A stretch of DNA of 10,765 nucleotides, from contig SYAK01000535.1 of assembly GCA_005788935.1 (NCBI GenBank), positions 1 through 10,765 on the forward strand, in the 5' to 3' direction. Both the position numbers and the translations under genes were made by a program. The notes below the pieces were generated by a model. It ran no database searches and was not told where the DNA came from. It was given only the letters and a program-made list of their open reading frames with translations. How positions within the stretch are numbered: the first letter of the stretch is position 1; the number at the start of each line of letters is the position of its first letter. Positions 6,941-10,765 of this stretch are shown here, in pieces. This DNA comes from Pseudomonadota bacterium (GTDB taxonomy: Bacteria > Myxococcota > UBA9042 > PHBI01).

Positions 6941-8341
6941 TCAACGCAGGCCACGCGCGAGGGCCTCGGGTGGGCACGGGTTGAAATCGCCCGCAGCGTG
7001 GGCACCCGCCCGGCGCCCGAGCACGAGCCCCGCGAGCCGCGGTCCGCCGCGCGGGTACCAGGTGCCGATGAAGGCGGCCGCCGCCGAGCCCGCGGCATAG
7101 AGCCCGGGAATCGGATGCTGGCGGTGGTCGATGACCTGCGCCTCGGTGTTGACCCGCAGGCCGCCGCCCGCCTCGAGCCGCACGGGCGTCACCCGCTGCC
7201 CGTGGAAAGGCCCCGCCCCGAGGGGTCTCAGCGCAACCTGACGCCCGAAGCGCCGATCGCGGCCGAGGCTGCGCATGTCGTCGTTCCACGCCGCGACCGT
7301 GCGCAGGAGGCCGTCCGGATCGACCCCGAGGTCGAAGGCCAACGCCTCGAGCGTCGTCGCCTGCACGATGAGGCCGAGCGCCAGCTCATCGGCGAGATCG
7401 CGCGAAAAGCCGCCCGCGAGCGCGCCAAGCACCTCACCGCCGAGGGCCGCCGTCGCCGCGTCGAAGATGGCCCACGCGGCCCCGTCAGGCTGACGCTCGA
7501 TGGCGCGCATGGCGGTCGCGTGGTGGGCGTCCTCGGCGATGAAACGCTCGCCTGCGAGGTTGACCCAGAGTCCGTTGACGTCGTCGTTCGTGCCGATGAC
7601 CGCGACCGGGCAGCCGACCGTGGCCGAGAGCCCGTCCGCCACCTCGCCGCCCGCCGCGAGTCCGAGCACCAGACCGTCTCCTGCGCCGTCGTCGTCGTCG
7701 CGGTCCTGGTGCGACGGGACCGCCGAGGTCGAGGTCAGGATGACCCCCCGCAGGGCGCGGATGAAGCGCGGGCCCTCGCCGCCGTCGAGTCGTACCCCGA
7801 GGACCGGCCCGCCAGGCTCGCCGACGACGAGTCCATCCACGACCCCTGCCTGCCAGGCGAGGTCGAAGCCTCCAACGCCCGGCAACCCGAGGTCGGACGC
7901 GGTCGCGACGCTGTCGAGGCGGAGCCCCACGCGACCGAGCGCCAGGACGTCGCGAAACCCGTTGTGCCCGTTCAGCGGCACCGCCAGCGCGGGCCCGTCG
8001 AGGCCATGTGTGGCCGCGTCGAGGCCAGGCAGCGCGGCGACGAGGCCATCGCCCGAGGTTCGACGCGCGGCCTCGGAGCCAGCCACGACGACCACCTCGA
8101 CGCCCGCCTCGCGCGCCGTCATCGCCGCGACGAGACCTGCGACCCCGCTGCCGACGACGACCACGTCGGTAAGACCGTCCCAGACGACTCCGCCCGCATC
8201 GACGAGCACCTGACCCCGCCACGCATCGCGCTGCGCGTCGGCTCGCGACGCGATGAGCCCCGCCGTCATCCACGCACCGCGCTGAAGGGCCCGCTCGCCG
8301 GGAAATCCCACCAGCGCCCCGCTCCGTTCGACCTCTTCCAT
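6941..8341 (-). CDS. Degenerate FAD-binding-2 family flavoprotein (paralogue 2)
   Basis: This 466-residue protein belongs to the fumarate reductase / KstD-like flavoprotein family and is clearly related to the 9111-10721 product: about half the residues of a 100-residue block are identical by eye (GLWVNL, RF.AEDAH, AWAIFD, ATAALGG). The dinucleotide fold GSGVAG (64-69) and the C-terminal GLYAAG and FIGTWYP are kept. Family features missing here: the acidic residue ending beta-2 is Ala87 (Glu79 in the paralogue); the GGTTAVSGG motif is eroded to RRTSGDG; the ILCAGGF motif reads ILTSTSA; and roughly 50 residues of the FAD/substrate region are absent. No Tat motif or signal peptide is visible; the N-terminus (GAWMTAGLIASRADA) faintly resembles a decayed one. 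Start at ATG 8341, with GGAGG at 8347-8351 and 5-nt spacing; a GTG at 8461 would add 40 Pro/Arg-rich residues. It may be a non-catalytic or regulatory flavoprotein. Location uncertain. Confidence 0.85.
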   Translation of the reverse strand: MEEVERSGALVGFPGERALQRGAWMTAGLIASRADAQRDAWRGQVLVDAGGVVWDGLTDVVVVGSGVAGLVAAMTAREAGVEVVVVAGSEAARRTSGDGLVAALPGLDAATHGLDGPALAVPLNGHNGFRDVLALGRVGLRLDSVATASDLGLPGVGGFDLAWQAGVVDGLVVGEPGGPVLGVRLDGGEGPRFIRALRGVILTSTSAVPSHQDRDDDDGAGDGLVLGLAAGGEVADGLSATVGCPVAVIGTNDDVNGLWVNLAGERFIAEDAHHATAMRAIERQPDGAAWAIFDAATAALGGEVLGALAGGFSRDLADELALGLIVQATTLEALAFDLGVDPDGLLRTVAAWNDDMRSLGRDRRFGRQVALRPLGAGPFHGQRVTPVRLEAGGGLRVNTEAQVIDHRQHPIPGLYAAGSAAAAFIGTWYPRGGPRLAGLVLGRRAGAHAAGDFNPCPPEALARGLR

Positions 8342-8464
8342 GTACACCTCCGCGAACCCGGCGGGCCTCCGCGGCGCGCCGTTCGGGCGACAGAGGCTGC
8401 AAGCCACGTGCCCGCGGCACCTCCGGGGTGGCGACGCGGTGGTCGGGGGGTTCGGCCTCACCCA

Positions 8465-8516
8465 CCGATCGCGGGTGACCCGCGCCAGGATGTGCCGAAG
8501 CCCCCGCCGATCGCGG
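8465..8516. promoter_or_regulatory. Leader repeats of the flavoprotein/cytochrome unit
   Basis: CCGATCGCGG occurs at 8465-8474 and again at 8507-8516, 42 bp apart (four helical turns). A perfect 15-bp palindrome, CGCGGGT-G-ACCCGCG, lies at 8470-8484. These are located between the AT-rich box cluster and the ATG at 8341, so they may be operators or leader-RNA structure. The function is unknown. Confidence 0.35.
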
Positions 8517-8519
8517 CTG

Positions 8520-8580
8520 GTTGAAACAACTCTGAAACATCATGATTCATGATGAAGCATTGTTGAAACAGAACGTTTCA
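8520..8580. promoter_or_regulatory. TGAAACA-box control region upstream of the degenerate flavoprotein
   Basis: This AT-rich island stands out from its GC-rich surroundings. TGAAACA occurs at 8522, 8533 and 8564; the first two are 11 bp apart. GTTGAAACA is repeated at 8520 and 8562 (42 bp). TGAAAC-N5-GTTTCA forms a palindrome at 8564-8580, and CATCATGA-T-TCATGATG forms a perfect 17-bp palindrome at 8538-8554. Several dimeric and tandem regulator sites are therefore packed into 61 bp, consistent with the main promoter/operator for the minus-strand genes that follow. I could not assign a confident sigma factor motif here. Confidence 0.65.
8532..8545 (+). repeat. 14-bp word CTGAAACATCATGA, copy 2
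   Basis: This is an exact copy, in inverted orientation, of the 14-mer at the histidine kinase 3' end (516-529). Here it spans one TGAAACA box and most of the left arm of the CATCATGA palindrome, which argues that it is a regulator site and not a chance coding match. Confidence 0.5.
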
Positions 8581-8686
8581 CGATCAGACCAGTGCGGGTG
8601 GCGGCATGGGGGATCATGCGGTTCAAACGGTACGTGAGGGACACCGCTGCCTCGACCCATTTGGCCTCGCATGCCGCCAGCTCGCC

Positions 8687-8872
8687 TCACCGGTCGGCCG
8701 CCCGACGAAGTGCGGCCCCATCTGGCCGCCTCCGTGGCTCCTCGGCGCCGCCCGGGTCCTGGCGCCGGTCCCCCACGGGCTGCGCGGCGCTCCCGGTCGC
8801 CAGGAGAGCGCCATCGGCCGCGTCGATCGCGACGAGGACCACCGTGGCCAGCCAGGTGACGCTCGGCCCCAT
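8687..8872 (-). CDS. Possible small hypothetical protein (61 residues)
   Basis: This short frame begins with ATG at 8872, has high G/C at third codon positions and starts with a hydrophobic stretch (TWLATVVLVAI), then becomes Arg/Asp/Gly-rich. It could be a small secreted or membrane peptide. Against it: no good Shine-Dalgarno (only AGGCAGCGG nearby), no family I recognise, and the opposite strand shares the same third-position bias. It is listed because the surrounding region 8591-9110 otherwise holds no gene, RNA or mobile element that I can identify. Confidence 0.22.
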   Translation of the reverse strand: MGPSVTWLATVVLVAIDAADGALLATGSAAQPVGDRRQDPGGAEEPRRRPDGAALRRAADR

Positions 8873-9001
8873 GGAGCCGCTGCCTGACGGGGGCTTTCAC
8901 AACACCGCGGGCGGGGCCGCTGCTCGGCCGGTTGCGCCCGGTTCATCCCGCTCCAACGACCTCGACGCGCCGAGCGTCGCGCTCCCGGCGGGCGAGGCGG
9001 C

Positions 9002-9044
9002 CACCGCGCGTGTGGCATGGGAAGGTCGCATGCCACACGCGGTG
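9002..9044. terminator. Strong hairpin downstream of the Tat flavoprotein gene
   Basis: CGCGTGTGGCATG (9007-9019) and CATGCCACACGCG (9029-9041) form a perfect 13-bp stem around a 9-nt loop. A shifted pairing adds CACCG (9002-9006) with CGGTG (9040-9044) across a 2-nt bulge. It begins about 65 bp past the stop of the 9111-10721 gene on the minus strand. There is no T tract on either side, so it may be a high-GC terminator, an mRNA 3'-end stabiliser or a protein site. Confidence 0.5.
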
Positions 9045-9110
9045 AAGGAGGCTCCGGACGCGCGTGTGTCCATGGGACATGCGCCTCGCAGGCCGGGCCT
9101 CGGTGTCGCT

Positions 9111-10721
9111 TCAGATGAGCGACACGGCGCTTGCCGACGAGGCTGGCACGTCGCTCGTGGTGTGACCCATGGCGTTGCGTCCAGCCACGCGACCGAGCAC
9201 GAGGGTCGCCATGACGGCCGTCCCGCTGCCGGGATAGAAGGTCCCGATGAAGCCGCCCGCGTTCATGCCCGCCGCGTAGAGCCCGCGGATGACCTCGCCG
9301 CGCCGGTCTCGGACCTCGGCCCGCGTGCTGATGTGGAGCCCGCCGCAGGACCCGAGGTTGGCCGAGCGGATGCGCAGCGCCCAATACGGCCCATCGCCCA
9401 TGCGGGTGCGAGCACGGGTGCGGGCGAGGAGGGTGTCGACCCCGTCGCGGTCCATGTCGCGGTTCCAAAGGTTGACCGTGGCGCGCAGCTGCTCGCCGTT
9501 GCAGCCGAGGGCCTCGCCGAGCGCCTCGAGCGTGTCGGCGCGCACGAGGGTGCCGCTCTCGAGCTCGTCGGACAGGTCCTCGGACCAGCTCGCGAAGAGG
9601 CCGCCGAGCGTCGCGCCGCCGAGCGCGGCGGTGGCGTCGTCGAAGATGGCCCACGCGAGGTGGCGCTCCTGGGCGAAGATGGCGCGCATCGCAAAGGCGT
9701 AGTGGGCGTCCTCGGCGACGAAGCGGTGGCCGTGGAGGTTGACCCACAGGCCACCGACGGCGTCGGAGGCGCCCATTGTGGCCATCGGATAGCCGATGGT
9801 CGCGCTCATGCCCGAGGCGAGGTCGCCGCCCGCCGCCATGCCGAGCCGGATGCCATCGCCGGTGTTCGTCGGGACGCACCAGCAGACGCCGTCGTCGAGC
9901 TCCCAGAGCTGCTGAGGCGAGTGGGCCCGGCTCATCTCGCGGTTATGGTCGAAGCCGCCCGCGCACAGGATGACCCCGCGGCGGGCCCGGATGCGCCACG
10001 CCTCGTCGGAGCCGTCCGCGAGGCGGCGGCGTGTGCGGACCCCGACGATCTCGTGTTCGCGGTGGTGGTGAACGTAGAGGGCCTCGACCGTCTCCTGCAG
10101 GCGGAAGCGGACCCCGAGGGTCTCGGCGCGCTGTTTCAGCAAGGCGATGTGGCGGGCGCCGCCCGCGAGGACGTCGTCGGGGTCGACCTCGGGCACGTGG
10201 ATGCGGGCGCGCAAGAGGTCTGGCGACACAGTCGGGATGCGCGAGACCGCGTAGAGCCCGGCATAGGTCATGCCGAGGTTCTCCATGAAGGCGACCGCGT
10301 CGGCCGCCTCGCGGGCGATCAGCCCGAGCAGCTCGGGGTCCGCCACGCCGTCGCTCCCGGCGAGCCACCAGGCGGCGTGCTTGTCGGCCGAGTCGTCGGT
10401 GACCTGCGTCTGCTGCAGCAGCGTGCCAGCGGCCTGGATCTGTCCGCCCGAGACCGCCGTCGTCCCGCCGACGACGTCGCCCTTCTCGAGGACGAGGACG
10501 TCACCGCCCTCCTCGGCCGCCGTGATGGCCGCGACGAGCCCGGCGCCACCCGCCCCCATGATGACCACGTCGGCCGTGTCGTCCCAGCCGTCGTCGACAT
10601 CCTCGCACCCGCTGCCGCCGAGCGCCGTCACCGCGAGCCCAGCCCCGGCCGCGGCGCCTGCCGACCCCTTCAGGAACAACCTCCGCGACAACCCACGCGG
10701 TGCTTCTTCCGTTCGCCACAT
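9111..10721 (-). CDS. Tat-exported FAD-dependent oxidoreductase, fumarate reductase/KstD-like (paralogue 1)
   Basis: This 536-residue flavoprotein is predicted to be folded with FAD in the cytoplasm and exported by the Tat system. The signal is SRRLFLKG (12-19) followed by an Ala/Gly hydrophobic segment to about 34; SGC39 could be a weak lipobox. FAD elements: GAGGAG (56-61), ribose-binding Glu79 in VLEKG, GG 85-86 and SGG 91-93, then ILCAGGFDHN, TGDGIRLGMAAGG and, near the C-terminus, GLYAAG followed by FIGTFYPGSGTA. The last resembles the YPGxG of 3-ketosteroid dehydrogenases more than the LGG of succinate dehydrogenase. GHRFVAED matches the family's GxRFxxE segment. Substrate cannot be named: fumarate, urocanate, ketosteroid or another alkene acceptor/donor are all possible. 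Start: ATG 10721 has GGAGGG (10728-10733) at 6-nt spacing. No cytochrome domain is fused to it, but a haem lipoprotein is encoded nearby. The 44 bp upstream to the window edge show only the Shine-Dalgarno. Confidence 0.9.
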   Translation of the reverse strand: MWRTEEAPRGLSRRLFLKGSAGAAAGAGLAVTALGGSGCEDVDDGWDDTADVVIMGAGGAGLVAAITAAEEGGDVLVLEKGDVVGGTTAVSGGQIQAAGTLLQQTQVTDDSADKHAAWWLAGSDGVADPELLGLIAREAADAVAFMENLGMTYAGLYAVSRIPTVSPDLLRARIHVPEVDPDDVLAGGARHIALLKQRAETLGVRFRLQETVEALYVHHHREHEIVGVRTRRRLADGSDEAWRIRARRGVILCAGGFDHNREMSRAHSPQQLWELDDGVCWCVPTNTGDGIRLGMAAGGDLASGMSATIGYPMATMGASDAVGGLWVNLHGHRFVAEDAHYAFAMRAIFAQERHLAWAIFDDATAALGGATLGGLFASWSEDLSDELESGTLVRADTLEALGEALGCNGEQLRATVNLWNRDMDRDGVDTLLARTRARTRMGDGPYWALRIRSANLGSCGGLHISTRAEVRDRRGEVIRGLYAAGMNAGGFIGTFYPGSGTAVMATLVLGRVAGRNAMGHTTSDVPASSASAVSLI

Positions 10722-10765
10722 GTCTGACCCTCCGTCCGCCGGTTCCTCGGCGCGGGCGAGCCCGC

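Noticed and set aside
9062..9084. Second hairpin GCGTGTGTCC-ATG-GGACATGCGC
   Set aside because: On the transcribed minus strand two of its pairs become C-A mismatches and the loop is only 3 nt, leaving a weak stem.
175..10138. Additional TGAAAC/GTTTCA words at 175-180, 4017-4022 and 10133-10138 as members of the TGAAACA regulon
   Set aside because: All are isolated single words within coding sequence and lack a paired or palindromic partner.
1569..10727. Very long plus-strand open frames (for example 1569-2828, 3880-6483, 6080-8524, 8592-10727)
   Set aside because: They are antisense to strongly supported minus-strand genes. Their products are Arg/Pro/Ala/Asp-rich with no domains, as expected when high third-position GC removes stops on the opposite strand.

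Overview
The window is very GC-rich, strongly biased to G/C at third codon positions, and every convincing gene lies on the minus strand. Secreted lipoproteins with a Cys-Ser-Asp-Asp-type start, long Asp/Thr/Val-rich linkers and Gly-Ser spacers, together with a clear sigma-54 promoter, suggest a Myxococcota-like (former Deltaproteobacteria) genome. This is an inference from style and not a taxonomic proof.

Layout in transcription order (right to left). (1) 10721-9111: a Tat-exported FAD-dependent oxidoreductase of the fumarate reductase / 3-ketosteroid dehydrogenase type (paralogue 1). It is followed by a strong 13-bp-stem hairpin. (2) 9110-8342: a non-coding stretch of about 770 bp. It may hold one tiny gene, and it ends in a compact AT-rich control region (8520-8580) packed with TGAAACA boxes and palindromes. 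(3) 8341-6941: a second, shorter and degenerate paralogue of the same flavoprotein. (4) 6910-6509: a monohaem c-type cytochrome lipoprotein, 30 bp downstream and with its own good Shine-Dalgarno. (5) A 196-bp gap with repeats and a textbook-like -24/-12 promoter. (6) 6312-2770: a 1180-residue lipoprotein with an acidic stalk, a PKD-like domain and about twelve LVIVD-like beta-propeller motifs. A hairpin follows it. (7) 2543-516: a 7TMR-DISM sensor histidine kinase. (8) 388 to beyond the left edge: a response regulator, cut by the window.

How they may work together (inference): the cluster looks like an envelope-located redox module consisting of an exported flavoenzyme, a companion flavin-fold protein that may be non-catalytic, a small haem lipoprotein and a very large surface propeller protein, next to a membrane two-component system. 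The regulatory link is a 14-bp word, CTGAAACATCATGA. It occurs at the 3' end of the kinase gene, upstream of the regulator, and again inside the TGAAACA-box cluster upstream of the degenerate flavoprotein/cytochrome pair. The big lipoprotein appears to have its own sigma-54 promoter with candidate enhancer repeats overlapping the end of the cytochrome gene. No RNA genes, insertion sequences, integrases or CRISPR arrays were seen.
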